Below, in pieces: positions 26,901-35,598 of a stretch of 64,000 nt of DNA (position 1 is the first letter of the stretch; every line of letters begins with the position of its first letter). The DNA comes from Erythrobacter sp. (GTDB lineage Bacteria; Pseudomonadota; Alphaproteobacteria; Sphingomonadales; Sphingomonadaceae): the NCBI GenBank assembly GCA_025698865.1, contig JAILWQ010000001.1, positions 310,001 to 374,000 of the forward strand. The letters run 5' to 3'. Both the position numbers and the translations under genes were made by a program. The notes beneath the pieces were generated by a model. That model was not told the origin of the DNA, did not search any database, and was given only the letters and a program-made list of their open reading frames with translations.

Positions 26901-27509
26901 ATGCCCAAGCAGTTTCACGACCACAGCCTGTCGGACGAGGCGCTCGACCAGATCTTTCGCGAGGCGCGCAGCTACAATGGCTGGCTCGACAAGGACGTGA
27001 GCGACGAACAGCTGCACGCCATCTACGAGCTGATGAAGATGGGGCCGACCTCGGCCAACATGCAGCCGGCGCGGATCGTCTGGGTTAAGTCCGAGGAGGC
27101 GAAGGCGAAACTGGTCGACTGCGTTTCGGACGGGAACAAGGAAAAGGTAAAAACCGCGCCCGTCACCGCGCTGGTCGCCTACGACATCGATTTCCACGAG
27201 GAGCTGCCCTGGCTCTTCCCCCATACCGATGCCAAGAGCTGGTTCGAGGGTGACGAAGAGGGCCGCAAGGAAGGCGCGTTTCGCAATTCCGCCTTGCAGG
27301 GCGCCTATCTGATCGTCGCGGCGCGCGCGCTGGGTCTCGACACCGGGCCGATGTCCGGCTTCGATGCCGAGGCGGTGGAGAAGGCTTTCTTTGGCGACGA
27401 TCCGAAGCACAAGGTCAACTTCATCTGTTCGATCGGTTACGGCGATGCGGAAAGCATTTTCGATCGCAGTCCGCGCCCCGATTTCGACAAGTTCACCCGC
27501 ATCGCCTGA
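26901..27509 (+). CDS. RutE/malonic semialdehyde reductase-like nitroreductase
   Basis: Nitroreductase-fold flavoprotein of 202 residues belonging to the RutE/HadB branch, recognised by LDQIFREARSYNGWLDKDVSDEQLHAIYELMKMGPTSANMQPARIVWV and the EGAFRNSALQGAYLIVAARALGLDTGPMSGFD stretch. Members reduce malonic semialdehyde to 3-hydroxypropionate in pyrimidine catabolism, but other rut genes are not present here, so the physiological role is open. It lies 33 bases after nfu on the same strand. Confidence 0.9.
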   Translation: MPKQFHDHSLSDEALDQIFREARSYNGWLDKDVSDEQLHAIYELMKMGPTSANMQPARIVWVKSEEAKAKLVDCVSDGNKEKVKTAPVTALVAYDIDFHEELPWLFPHTDAKSWFEGDEEGRKEGAFRNSALQGAYLIVAARALGLDTGPMSGFDAEAVEKAFFGDDPKHKVNFICSIGYGDAESIFDRSPRPDFDKFTRIA

Positions 27510-27563
27510 TTTTCCCGCGCACGGCCGGTTGATCGCTCGTCCCGGCTAGGGCATCGGCTGGCC

Positions 27564-28175
27564 ATGCGCCTGCTCGCCATAGATTGCGCCACCGAGGCCT
27601 GTTCCGTCGCCCTGTTCGAGGATGGCGGGCTGGTCTCGTCTCGCCACGAGGTGCTCGGACGCGGCCATGCCGAAAAGCTGGTGCCGATGATCGCCGATCT
27701 GCCCGATCGCGGGCAGGCCGGAGAGATCCGCGTGTCGCTCGGGCCGGGCAGCTTCACCGGCACCCGCATCGGCCTCGCCACCGCCCGCGCGCTCGGCATC
27801 GCGTGGAAAGCCGAGGTGCTGGGCTATCCGACTTTGGCGCTGGTTGCGGCGATTGCACGGGAAAGTTCGTCTAAAACTGGCATTCTGGCGTCCATGTCGG
27901 GCGGACACGGCGAATTCTTCGTCCAGCCGTTCGACGCCGAAGGGCATCCGCTGGACAACCATCGCTCGCTTGCCCCAGAAGCCGCGGCGAAATTCTCCGA
28001 TTGCGAGATCGTCGCTGGCAACCGGGCCGAGGCGCTGGTCGAACTGCGCGGGTTCGGCACCGCGATCGACCTTCTGCCCGACGCCCGCTTCGCCGACCGC
28101 TTGCCGTCCAGCCTGCTTACCGACGACCTGCGCCCGATCTACGGCCGGGCGCCCGATGCGAGATTGCCGGGATGA
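27564..28175 (+). CDS. tsaB: tRNA threonylcarbamoyladenosine biosynthesis protein TsaB
   Basis: Scaffold partner of TsaD in formation of t6A37 in ANN-decoding tRNAs. 203 residues: MRLLAIDCATEACSVALFEDG at the ASKHA nucleotide fold start, HAEKLVPMI and the characteristic GPGSFTGTRIGLATARAL. It overlaps rimI by four bases (ATGA), the classic tsaB-rimI arrangement. Confidence 0.94.
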   Translation: MRLLAIDCATEACSVALFEDGGLVSSRHEVLGRGHAEKLVPMIADLPDRGQAGEIRVSLGPGSFTGTRIGLATARALGIAWKAEVLGYPTLALVAAIARESSSKTGILASMSGGHGEFFVQPFDAEGHPLDNHRSLAPEAAAKFSDCEIVAGNRAEALVELRGFGTAIDLLPDARFADRLPSSLLTDDLRPIYGRAPDARLPG

Positions 28176-28642
28176 ACGCCGACGCGCGACTCGACGCGCT
28201 GATGGGCGTGATGGAGGCCGCTTTCGATCCCTACTGGCGCGAGGCGTGGACCCGGGCGCAGGTCGCGAGCTCGCTGGCCCTCCCCCATACGCGCAGCATT
28301 CTGGTCGATGTAAACGGCCGCTTCGACTTCCGGACACCGTCCACCGCGGCGGGCTTCATCCTCGCTCGGCGGGTGCCGGGCGAGGAGGAACTGCTGCTCA
28401 TCGCGGTGAAGCCCGACTGCCGTAAAAAAGGCATCGGCACGCTGCTTCTGCGAGAATTCGCAAGTTCCGCCAAGCATTTAGGTGCGGAGCAGGTGTTCCT
28501 CGAGATGCGCGACGGCAATCCCGCCGAGCGCCTTTACCGGTCCGAGGGCTTCGAACCCATCGGCAGGCGGCGCGATTACTATCGAACGACCGACGGAACC
28601 ACGCTCGACGCCGTAACTTTCGCCAAAACCCTGCCTGTCTGA
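28172..28642 (+). CDS. rimI: Ribosomal-protein-alanine N-acetyltransferase RimI
   Basis: GNAT acetyltransferase of 156 residues. The acetyl-CoA binding region is LIAVKPDCRKKGIGTLLLREF, and FLEMRDGNPAERLYRSEGFEPIGRRRDYY is the RimI-typical C-terminal half. It acetylates the N-terminus of ribosomal protein S18 in E. coli; the same substrate here is assumed. Translationally coupled to tsaB. Confidence 0.9.
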   Translation: MNADARLDALMGVMEAAFDPYWREAWTRAQVASSLALPHTRSILVDVNGRFDFRTPSTAAGFILARRVPGEEELLLIAVKPDCRKKGIGTLLLREFASSAKHLGAEQVFLEMRDGNPAERLYRSEGFEPIGRRRDYYRTTDGTTLDAVTFAKTLPV

Positions 28643-28738
28643 TTGCGGCACGGACAGTAAAATAGCTCCCTCTCGGCCGGAATAACCATTGCGCGACCCC
28701 GCCCTGCTCTTCTAAGCGGCTTGAAAGGAGAATCCGTT

Positions 28739-29176
28739 ATGGACCAAGTTGCCATGGACATGAAAGAAACGCTGATCACGCTTACCTCGGACATCGTGGC
28801 GGCGCATGTCAGCAACAACAACGTGAACGTCGATGAAGTCCCGACGCTGATTTCCAGCATCTATTCTGCGCTCGCGGGTCTGGGCGAGCAGCAGACGCAA
28901 GAAGAGACCCCGCCCGAACCGGCGGTGTCGGTGCGCGCTTCGGTGAAGCCCGATTATCTCGTCTGCCTCGAAGACGGCAAGAAGCTGAAGATGCTCAAGC
29001 GTTACCTGCGCACCAATTACGACATGAGCCCCGAGGAATATCGCGAGCGCTGGAACCTGCCCGCCGATTATCCGATGGTCGCTCCGAACTACGCCGAAAA
29101 GCGCCGCGAGCTGGCCAAGAAGATCGGTCTCGGTCGCCAGCCCGGCCAGAAGCGTGGTCGCAAGAAAAGCAGCTGA
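28739..29176 (+). CDS. MucR/Ros-family transcriptional regulator lacking zinc histidines
   Basis: 145-residue DNA-binding protein. The N-terminal half (MKETLITLTSDIVAAHVSNNNV) is the MucR oligomerisation region and the C-terminal half (SVKPDYLVCLEDGKKLKMLKRYLRTNYDMSPEEYRERWNLPADYPMVAPNYA) is the Ros/MucR DNA-binding domain. The zinc-ligand positions usually read RHL..HY; here they are RYL..NY, and the second cysteine is Asp as in other MucR proteins. So the fold may be zinc-free, as reported for Mesorhizobium Ml proteins. AAAGGAG precedes the ATG. A good terminator follows. Confidence 0.9.
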   Translation: MDQVAMDMKETLITLTSDIVAAHVSNNNVNVDEVPTLISSIYSALAGLGEQQTQEETPPEPAVSVRASVKPDYLVCLEDGKKLKMLKRYLRTNYDMSPEEYRERWNLPADYPMVAPNYAEKRRELAKKIGLGRQPGQKRGRKKSS

Positions 29177-29204
29177 TCGAAACCATCGCCAGTCTTGAGA
29201 ACCG

Positions 29205-29244
29205 TGCCCCGCTTGACTAAGTCTGGCGGGGCATTCTCTTTTCC
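29205..29244 (+). terminator. Intrinsic terminator after mucR
   Basis: TGCCCCGC (29205-29212) pairs perfectly with GCGGGGCA (29226-29233), with a 13-base loop, followed by TTCTCTTTT. It ends the mucR transcript and lies upstream of the chosen fur start, making alternative fur starts at 29195-29213 unlikely. Confidence 0.75.
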
Positions 29245-29254
29245 GGAGCCGGAC

Positions 29255-29683
29255 TTGCAGCAGAAGATCGATCTCGAACAATTGTGCGCCGACAAGGGGC
29301 TGCGCATTACCGAACAGCGGCGCGTGATCGCGCGCGTGCTTTCGGAAAGCGAGGACCACCCCGACGTCGAGATGCTGCACGAGCGCGCGGCCAAAATCGA
29401 TCCGGGCATCTCGATCGCGACAGTCTATCGCACCGTCCGCCTGTTCGAGGAGGCCGGCATCCTCGACCGCCACGATTTCGGCGACGGACGCGCGCGTTAC
29501 GAAGCGGCGCCCGAAGCGCATCACGATCACCTGATCGACGTCGAGAGCGGCAAGGTCGTCGAATTCGTCGATCCCGAGCTCGAGGCGTTGCAGAAGCAGA
29601 TCGCCGAGAAGCTGGGCTATCGCCTCGTCGACCACCGGATGGAACTCTATGGCGTCCGGCTCGATCGAAACGACAAGGAATAG
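29255..29683 (+). CDS. fur: Fur-family transcriptional regulator
   Basis: Metal-responsive repressor of 142 residues. The winged helix contains LRITEQRRVIARVL and ISIATVYRTVRLFEEAGIL; the metal-binding segment EAHHDHLIDVESGKVVEF is Fur-like. The usual C-terminal CxxC zinc motifs are absent, as in many alphaproteobacterial Fur proteins, so Fur versus another metal sensor of the family is not fully certain. I chose TTG 29255 (MQQKIDLEQLC) with CGGAG upstream; codons further upstream lie inside the mucR terminator. Its 3' end overlaps plsC. Confidence 0.87.
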   Translation: MQQKIDLEQLCADKGLRITEQRRVIARVLSESEDHPDVEMLHERAAKIDPGISIATVYRTVRLFEEAGILDRHDFGDGRARYEAAPEAHHDHLIDVESGKVVEFVDPELEALQKQIAEKLGYRLVDHRMELYGVRLDRNDKE

Positions 29684-30599
29684 CCCGCAGCCCGGTCTCA
29701 GCGACCGTGCGCGTCGCCGGGCCGAGAAATACGGGCGCAAGCGCATGGCCGCCATGCGCGGCGAGACCGTTCCGCTGACGGTTGCGGGATGGCTGCGCTT
29801 TTCGATCCGAGCGGCTGGCATCTTCCTGTTGCTGCTGGTCTTCGTGCCGCTTCACTATCTCTATCGCATCTTCGCCTACGGTTCGCCCTTCCCCATGTGG
29901 TTTCTCGGGCTGACGGCACGGGTCGTCGGCGCGCGGGTCGAGCGGGTCGGCACGCCGCTGCGCCGCGACGTGTTCTTCATCTCCAACCACCTGTCCTGGA
30001 TCGACATCCTCGCGCTGGCCGGCGCGAGCGGAACTGCCTTCGTCGCCAAGTGGGAGCTGAGCCAGGTGCCTGGGATCGGCTGGCTGTGCAGCCTCAACCG
30101 CACCGTCTTCGTCAAGCGCGAGAACCGCATGGGCGTGGCCGAGCAGATCAACGCGTTGAAGGAGGCCTTGCAGGACAACTGGTCGGTCACCGTCTTTCCC
30201 GAAGGGACCGTGACCGACGGACATTCGCTGCTGCCGTTCAAGTCGAGCATGCTCTCCGTCCTCGAACCGCCGCCGCCGGGCGTTATGGTCCAGCCGGTGG
30301 TGATGGATTACGGTCCCGTGGCCGAGGACATCAGCTGGGTCGGCGAGGAAAGCGGGTTGCACAACGCGATGCGGGTGATGGCGCGCAAGGGCAGCTTCAA
30401 ACTGCGGATCATCTTTCTCGAACCGTTCAGCCCAGAAGACTATCGCGGGCGCAAGGCAATCGCGGCGAAGGCGCGCGAGGAGATCGAGGAGGCGCTGACT
30501 GGCGCGCTCGGCAAACCGTTGCGCGATTTTGCCCATACGGTTGAGGCGATCCGCTATCGGGCACCGGCACCTGCATCCACGCCAGACAGCGAAGATTAG
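29649..30599 (+). CDS. plsC: 1-acyl-sn-glycerol-3-phosphate acyltransferase
   Basis: Membrane acyltransferase making phosphatidic acid from lysophosphatidate, 316 residues. A hydrophobic segment (residues 50-75) precedes the HX4D motif SNHLSWIDIL and the FPEGTVTDG acceptor motif; FVAKWELSQVPGIGWLCS lies between them. The ATG at 29649 sits inside fur (35 bases overlap). A later start such as the ATG at 29745 is possible because the first 32 residues are poorly structured. It converges on the LysR gene with overlapping stop codons. Confidence 0.88.
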   Translation: MASGSIETTRNSPQPGLSDRARRRAEKYGRKRMAAMRGETVPLTVAGWLRFSIRAAGIFLLLLVFVPLHYLYRIFAYGSPFPMWFLGLTARVVGARVERVGTPLRRDVFFISNHLSWIDILALAGASGTAFVAKWELSQVPGIGWLCSLNRTVFVKRENRMGVAEQINALKEALQDNWSVTVFPEGTVTDGHSLLPFKSSMLSVLEPPPPGVMVQPVVMDYGPVAEDISWVGEESGLHNAMRVMARKGSFKLRIIFLEPFSPEDYRGRKAIAAKAREEIEEALTGALGKPLRDFAHTVEAIRYRAPAPASTPDSED

Positions 30600-31492
30600 A
30601 GCTCGGCCCGCACCAGCCAGTCGTGGAAGATCCGCACCGGCCGTTCCTCGAGCGCGGTCGGCTTGCACACGAACCAGTAGCTGTAGGGGCTTTCGACCTC
30701 CGCCCCGTAAAGATCGGTCAGCCTGGTATCGCGCGCGCGCTTCAGGTGATCGTCGTGCATGATGGCGATGCCGAGGCCCTGTGCGGCGGCCTCGAGCATC
30801 AGCTGACCCGAATCGTAATGGTCGATCGCCGCCGGTTCGAGATCGTGCAATTGCAGCTCCGCTTTCCACGCGCGAAAGCTCTCGGGCAGTTCGTTGTGGA
30901 TGAGGAAGGTTTGCTTCGCGAGCAGCGCGGGATCGGGCAGATCGCCCAGTCCCTTGGCCACCTCGTGGCTGGCGATGGCATGGACCTTGTTGTGATCCAG
31001 CCGCACCGCGTGGAGCCCCCTTTCCGGCCCGCGCGAGAGGATGATCCCGGCATCGAGCGTGTCGCCCACGCGGTCCTCGATATGCGGGCCGGTGTCGATG
31101 TCGATATGGAGCAGAGGATGGCTGCGCCGCAACTCGCCGAGGCGGGGGAAAAGCCGCTGGCTGCCGAAAAGCGTCAGGACGCCGAGGCGCAGGCGCAGCA
31201 GCGAGAGATTGTCCGACTGGCTCTCGACCGCCCGGGCCAGCGCCTCGAGATGCGGGTTGACCGCCTCGTAGAAGGCCTGCCCCTCGTCGGTCAGCTGCAT
31301 CGCCTGACGCGCGCGGGTGAACAGCTTCTTGCCGACGAACGTCTCGAGATTGCCGATCCGGCGGCTCAGCGCCGAGGGACTGAGGCCGAGCTCGTCGGCG
31401 GCCGCGCGCGCGGAACCCAGCCGGACCGTGCGGGCGAAGGCTTCGAGAGCGCGCAGTGGCGGGAGGCGACGTTTGATCATCGCGCGGTTCAT
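30596..31492 (-). CDS. LysR-family transcriptional regulator (GcvA-like)
   Basis: 298 residues: an N-terminal winged helix (LPPLRALEAFARTVRLGSARAAADELGLSPSALSRRIGNLETFVGKKLFTR) and a periplasmic-binding-like effector domain. The N-terminal spelling resembles GcvA-type regulators, but the target is unknown. It is the last gene of the miaB-phoH-ybeY-corC run, 31 bases after corC, in the place where lnt often stands in other alphaproteobacteria. An in-frame ATG at 31480 is an alternative start. Confidence 0.9.
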   Translation of the reverse strand: MNRAMIKRRLPPLRALEAFARTVRLGSARAAADELGLSPSALSRRIGNLETFVGKKLFTRARQAMQLTDEGQAFYEAVNPHLEALARAVESQSDNLSLLRLRLGVLTLFGSQRLFPRLGELRRSHPLLHIDIDTGPHIEDRVGDTLDAGIILSRGPERGLHAVRLDHNKVHAIASHEVAKGLGDLPDPALLAKQTFLIHNELPESFRAWKAELQLHDLEPAAIDHYDSGQLMLEAAAQGLGIAIMHDDHLKRARDTRLTDLYGAEVESPYSYWFVCKPTALEERPVRIFHDWLVRAEL

Positions 31493-31523
31493 GGCTTCCC
31501 TTGCCCGGCCTGTCGAGGGGGTC

Positions 31524-32441
31524 TCAGGCCTCTTCGGCCACCTGGGGCGGGGCGTGCAGGCGAAGGCGGGTCACATGCGTCTCGTCGCCCCCCGTCACCT
31601 CGATCCGCCAGCCGCTCGGATGGTCGAGGATCGTGCCGACCTGCGGCACCTGTTCGGCGAGGATGAAGGCGAGACCGCCCAGCGTGCCGACCGATTCCTC
31701 GACCTCGGCAAGGCGCGGATCGACCGTTTCGGCGACGTCGTCGAGCTCGGCGCGGGCATCGCAGTCCCACATCCCCTCGCCGATGAAGCTGATGAGTTCG
31801 GGCGGCGCATCGTCGTGCTCGTCCTCGATCTCGCCGACGATCTCCTCGACCAGATCCTCGATCGTGATGATCCCGTCGGTGCCCGAGAACTCGTCGAGCA
31901 CGATGGCGAGATGCATACGCTGCGAGCGCATATCGGCCAACACGTCGAGCGCGTTACGTGTTTGCGGCACGTAGAGCGGCTGGCGCATCAGCGTGGTCCA
32001 GTCGGGCGGCGGCGGCTTGCCGGCGGCAAGGAAGGCGAAGACGTCCTTGATATGGACCATGCCGATGACATCGTCGAGCTGGTCGCGATAGACCGGCATC
32101 CGCGAATGGCCGTGTTCGGCGAAGGCGGCAACCACCTCGTCCCACGAGGCATCGGCGGCGAGCGCGATGATCTCGCCGCGCGGGATCGCGACATCGTCGG
32201 CGTCGTGTTCGCTGAAATGGAGCAGATTGCGCACCATCTGCCGCTCGACCGGCGAAAGGTCCCCCTTCCCGGTGTCGACGCGTTCGACATCGCCGTTCTC
32301 GCCCTCGTGCTCGTCGAGCGTTTCCTCGAGCTGTGCGCGCAAGGACCGCTCGCCGCTGTCGGGATCGAACAATTTGCGAATGGCGGGCCAGAGCCCGCTG
32401 CTACTTTCCGCCTCTCCGGCAGATGATGGACTGTCGGGCAT
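31524..32441 (-). CDS. CorC/HlyC-family CBS-domain protein
   Basis: 305 residues. Two CBS domains (about 80-205; IPRGEIIALAADASWDEVVAAFAEHGHSRMPVY and MRQPLYVPQTRNALDVLADM) are followed by the EDLVEEIVGEIEDEHD linker and the CorC_HlyC transporter-associated domain (about 225-300). There is no DUF21 membrane part, so it is the short cytoplasmic CorC type, associated with magnesium/cobalt efflux. It follows ybeY by 24 bases. Confidence 0.91.
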   Translation of the reverse strand: MPDSPSSAGEAESSSGLWPAIRKLFDPDSGERSLRAQLEETLDEHEGENGDVERVDTGKGDLSPVERQMVRNLLHFSEHDADDVAIPRGEIIALAADASWDEVVAAFAEHGHSRMPVYRDQLDDVIGMVHIKDVFAFLAAGKPPPPDWTTLMRQPLYVPQTRNALDVLADMRSQRMHLAIVLDEFSGTDGIITIEDLVEEIVGEIEDEHDDAPPELISFIGEGMWDCDARAELDDVAETVDPRLAEVEESVGTLGGLAFILAEQVPQVGTILDHPSGWRIEVTGGDETHVTRLRLHAPPQVAEEA

Positions 32442-32465
32442 GGCCCTTCGAACGCGCTCCTGTTG

Positions 32466-32963
32466 TCAGCGATCCCCATATGGGTCGGAAATGCCCATCT
32501 TGGCAAGCGCGGCGATTTCGAGTGCCTCCATGGCTTCGGCCTGACCGTCGCTCTCGACATGGTCGTGCCCGGCGAGATGCAGCAGTCCGTGGACCAGCAG
32601 GTGGGCGGCGTGATCGGCCAGCGAAATGCCCTTCTCCCGCGCCTCCCGCTCGCAGGTCTCCAGCGCCAGCGCGATGTCGCCGAGCATTTCCGGCCCGCCC
32701 TCCCCGGCCATCGCCAGCAATTGCTCGCGGGTCAGCATCGGGAAGGAGAGGACGTTGGTCGGCGCGTCCTTGGCTCGCCATTCGCGGTTGAGCGTGTGCA
32801 CATCCTCGTCGAGCGTGAACAGGATGCTGGCGGACAGGCGCGGATTGGCGAGTGCCGGCTCCACGCTCTCGGCCGCCTCGTGCGCGCGCTCGGCAAGGTC
32901 GGCCCAGTCGGTGCCGCCAGGGCCCGGTGCGGGCCAGCCGTCGATCTCGATATCGAGGTCCAC
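32466..32963 (-). CDS. ybeY: Endoribonuclease YbeY
   Basis: Zinc RNase for 16S rRNA 3' maturation and ribosome quality control. 165 residues with the zinc signature HGLLHLAGHDH and the preceding TNVLSFP and LGDIALALETCEREA. The start is a GTG at 32963 that directly follows the phoH stop with no bases between, indicating coupled translation. Confidence 0.94.
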   Translation of the reverse strand: MDLDIEIDGWPAPGPGGTDWADLAERAHEAAESVEPALANPRLSASILFTLDEDVHTLNREWRAKDAPTNVLSFPMLTREQLLAMAGEGGPEMLGDIALALETCEREAREKGISLADHAAHLLVHGLLHLAGHDHVESDGQAEAMEALEIAALAKMGISDPYGDR

Positions 32964-34019
32964 CTAGCTTGCCGGGCCTTCATAGGCCTCGACGATCCGC
33001 CCCACGATCGGGTGGCGCACCACGTCGGCGACGGTGAAGCGGATGGTGCCGAAGCCGTCGACGCCTTCGAGCTTGTCGACCGCGTCGGCCAGCCCGCTCA
33101 TCCGGTCGCCGCCGGGAATGTCGACCTGCCGCGGATCGCCGCAGATCACCATCCGGCTGTTCTGCCCGAAGCGGGTGAGGAACATCTTCATCTGTTCGCG
33201 CGTGGTGTTCTGCGCCTCGTCGAGAATCACGAAGGCGTCGGCCAGCGTGCGCCCGCGCATGAAGGCGATGGGCGCGATCTCGATCTCGCCCGAGGCCAGC
33301 CGCCGCTCGACCTGTTCGGGCGGCATGCAGTCATAGAGCGCGTCGTAGAGCGGGCGCAGGTAGGGATCGACCTTGTCCTTCATGTCGCCCGGCAGGAAGC
33401 CGAGCTTCTCGCCCGCTTCGACCGCCGGACGGCTGAGGATCAGGCGCTGGACGCTGCCGGTCATCAACTGGCTGACCGCCTGGGCCACGGCGAGATAGGT
33501 CTTGCCCGTGCCTGCCGGGCCGAGCGCGAAGATGATGTCGTCGCGCGCCAGAGCCCGCATGTAGGTCGCCTGCACGACGCTGCGCGGCACGATGGTCTTG
33601 CGCCGCGTGCGGATCATGATCGGCGGCATTCCGCCCCGCTCGCCCGGCTCGGCACCGACGATCCCGTCCAGCGTCGGTTCGTCCGACATGGCGATGATCG
33701 ACTGGATCAGCCCGGCATCGAGATCCTGCCCCACAGCGAGCTTGTCGTACATCGCCCGCAACACGTCCCGCGCCCGAGCGACGCTGTCTTCCGGCCCTTC
33801 CAGATGAAGCTCGTTCCCGCGCGCCGAGATGAACACGCCGAGCCGGTTTTCGACCTGCACCAGATTGGCATCGAACTGCCCGAACAGGGCGCCGAGCAGG
33901 CTCTGATTGTCGAAACTCAGATCGAGCTGCGCCCTACGCACCTCGCGCTGGGGGATCGGGGGTTTGCTGAAGCTCGTCCGCTCGTCGCGGTCGGGCCGAT
34001 TGCCGGGTTTGCGCGCCAT
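32964..34019 (-). CDS. PhoH-family ATPase
   Basis: 351-residue cytoplasmic ATPase. It has the Walker A ALGPAGTGKTYLAVAQA, the Walker B-like DAFVILDEAQNTTREQMKMFLTRFG and ICGDPRQVDIPGG, with a KH-like N-terminal region. The ybeY partner directly downstream supports a role in RNA/ribosome metabolism. Length and order match the alphaproteobacterial miaB-phoH-ybeY-corC string. Confidence 0.92.
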   Translation of the reverse strand: MARKPGNRPDRDERTSFSKPPIPQREVRRAQLDLSFDNQSLLGALFGQFDANLVQVENRLGVFISARGNELHLEGPEDSVARARDVLRAMYDKLAVGQDLDAGLIQSIIAMSDEPTLDGIVGAEPGERGGMPPIMIRTRRKTIVPRSVVQATYMRALARDDIIFALGPAGTGKTYLAVAQAVSQLMTGSVQRLILSRPAVEAGEKLGFLPGDMKDKVDPYLRPLYDALYDCMPPEQVERRLASGEIEIAPIAFMRGRTLADAFVILDEAQNTTREQMKMFLTRFGQNSRMVICGDPRQVDIPGGDRMSGLADAVDKLEGVDGFGTIRFTVADVVRHPIVGRIVEAYEGPAS

Positions 34020-34122
34020 TAGGCTCCTTTGGTTCCGAGTCGGGAATGTAGGGGCCGGACGAGGTTAGGCAAGCGGGGGAGCGCGATACGGCGGTGGAAA
34101 GTCACCTCCGCGTCACATGGGA

Positions 34123-35478
34123 TCAGGCCTCAACGTCCTCGCGCAGCGTGCCGGCCAGAGAATTAGGTCCGGCCTCGCCCAGCGTCACCTCGACCAGATC
34201 GCCGATCGCGCAGTCGCCCCCATCTTCTCTGGCGAACCACACGCTCTGGAGCCAGGGCGATTTCCCGAGCCACTGGCCGGGGAGCTTGCCCTTGCGCTCG
34301 ACCAGGACCTGGCAGGTGCGGCCTTCGCTGGCGCGGTTGAAGGCGAGCTGGTCGCGGTTGAGGGCCGACTGGAGGCGCTGGAGGCGTTCGTCCATCGCTT
34401 CCGGCGGGATCTGGTCCGCCATCGTCGCGGCGGGGGTGCCGGGGCGCGGGCTGTACTTGAAGCTGAAGGCCTGCGCGTAGCCGACCGTGTCGACCAGCGC
34501 GAGCGTCTCCTCGAATTCGGCTTCGGTCTCGCCGGGAAAGCCGACAATAAAATCGCCGCTCAGCGCGATGTCGGGCCGCGCGGCGCGGAAGCGATCGAGC
34601 AGCTTCAGATAGCTGTCCGCCGTGTGCGAGCGGTTCATCGCCTTCAGCACCCGGTCGCTACCCGACTGCACCGGCAGATGGAGGAAGGGCATGAGCTTGT
34701 CGACCTCGCCATGCGCGGCGATCAGGCCCTCGTCCATGTCGGCCGGGTGGCTGGTGGTGTAGCGGATGCGGCGGAGATCGGAGATCGTCGCCAGCCGCCG
34801 GATCAGCCCGTCGAGGCCCTGCCGGTGGCCCTTCTCGTCCTCGCCGCTCCAGGCCGAGACGTTCTGGCCGAGCAGCGTGATCTCCTTCGCGCCCGCATCG
34901 ACGAGGCGCTTCGCCTCCTCGACCAGATCGGCGAAGGGCCGCGAGATTTCCGCGCCCCGGGTATAGGGCACGACGCAATAGGTGCAGAACTTGTCGCAGC
35001 CTTCCTGCACAGTGAGGAAGGCGGCTGGGGCCACCCGCCGCCGCTCGGGCAGAGCGGCGAACTTGGCGATCGCCGGCATGTCGGTATCGGTCGCGCGCTC
35101 GCCCTTCACCGCCCGGTCGAGCATCTCGGGCAGGCGGTGATAGGCCTGCGGGCCGACCACCATGGAGACGGCGGGCGCGCGCGCCATGATCTCCTCGCCC
35201 TCCGCCTGCGCGACACAGCCCGCGACCGCGATCAGCGGTTCCTTGCCCGCCGCGCGGCCCGCCTTGGTCAGGCGGCCGATGTCGGAATAGACCTTCTCCG
35301 CTGCCTTCTCGCGGATGTGGCAGGTGTTGAGGACGACGAGATCCGCCTCCTCGCCTTCGGGCGCCTGCGTGATTCCGCGTTCCGCCAGCATCTCGGCCAT
35401 GCGCTCGCCATCATAGACGTTCATCTGACAGCCGAAGGACTTGACCCGGTAGGTCTTGGGAGAGGTCGTGGGTTTCAT
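34123..35478 (-). CDS. miaB: tRNA-2-methylthio-N6-dimethylallyladenosine synthase MiaB
   Basis: Radical SAM methylthiotransferase modifying A37 of tRNAs. 451 residues: UPF0004 domain with cysteines in SFGCQMNVYD, LNTCHIREKA and VAGCVAQAEG; radical SAM motif GCDKFCTYCVVPYTRG; TRAM domain at the C-terminus. The ATG at 35478 fits family N-termini; an in-frame upstream ATG at 35517 would add residues encoded next to the ppiB terminator. Confidence 0.95.
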   Translation of the reverse strand: MKPTTSPKTYRVKSFGCQMNVYDGERMAEMLAERGITQAPEGEEADLVVLNTCHIREKAAEKVYSDIGRLTKAGRAAGKEPLIAVAGCVAQAEGEEIMARAPAVSMVVGPQAYHRLPEMLDRAVKGERATDTDMPAIAKFAALPERRRVAPAAFLTVQEGCDKFCTYCVVPYTRGAEISRPFADLVEEAKRLVDAGAKEITLLGQNVSAWSGEDEKGHRQGLDGLIRRLATISDLRRIRYTTSHPADMDEGLIAAHGEVDKLMPFLHLPVQSGSDRVLKAMNRSHTADSYLKLLDRFRAARPDIALSGDFIVGFPGETEAEFEETLALVDTVGYAQAFSFKYSPRPGTPAATMADQIPPEAMDERLQRLQSALNRDQLAFNRASEGRTCQVLVERKGKLPGQWLGKSPWLQSVWFAREDGGDCAIGDLVEVTLGEAGPNSLAGTLREDVEA

Positions 35479-35519
35479 GGGTAGCGCGCCCTTACCGAAA
35501 AGGGCCGCTCCTTTCAACG

Positions 35520-35544
35520 AAAAGGGCGGCTCGAGGCCGCCCTT
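35520..35544 (-). terminator. Hairpin downstream of ppiB
   Basis: On the minus strand AAGGGCGGC (35544-35536), a five-base loop and GCCGCCCTT (35530-35522) followed by TT form a stable hairpin with a very short uridine tail. It lies about 55 bases beyond the ppiB stop, between it and miaB. It is a plausible terminator or attenuating hairpin. Confidence 0.5.
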
Positions 35545-35545
35545 C

Positions 35546-35590
35546 CCTTATCCAATCTGGCCTTATCCAATCTGGCCTTGGCCGATCCGG
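35546..35590. repeat. Three tandem 15-bp units between miaB and ppiB
   Basis: CCTTATCCAATCTGG occurs twice perfectly (35546-35560 and 35561-35575) and a third time degenerately as CCTTGGCCGATCCGG (35576-35590). The array sits directly after the ppiB stop and before the hairpin. Confidence 0.75.
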
Positions 35591-35598
35591 ATGCGTTC

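Noticed and set aside
28739..28741. Start of the MucR gene at the TTG 18 bases upstream
   Set aside because: The strong AAAGGAG lies between that TTG and the ATG and is correctly spaced for the ATG only.
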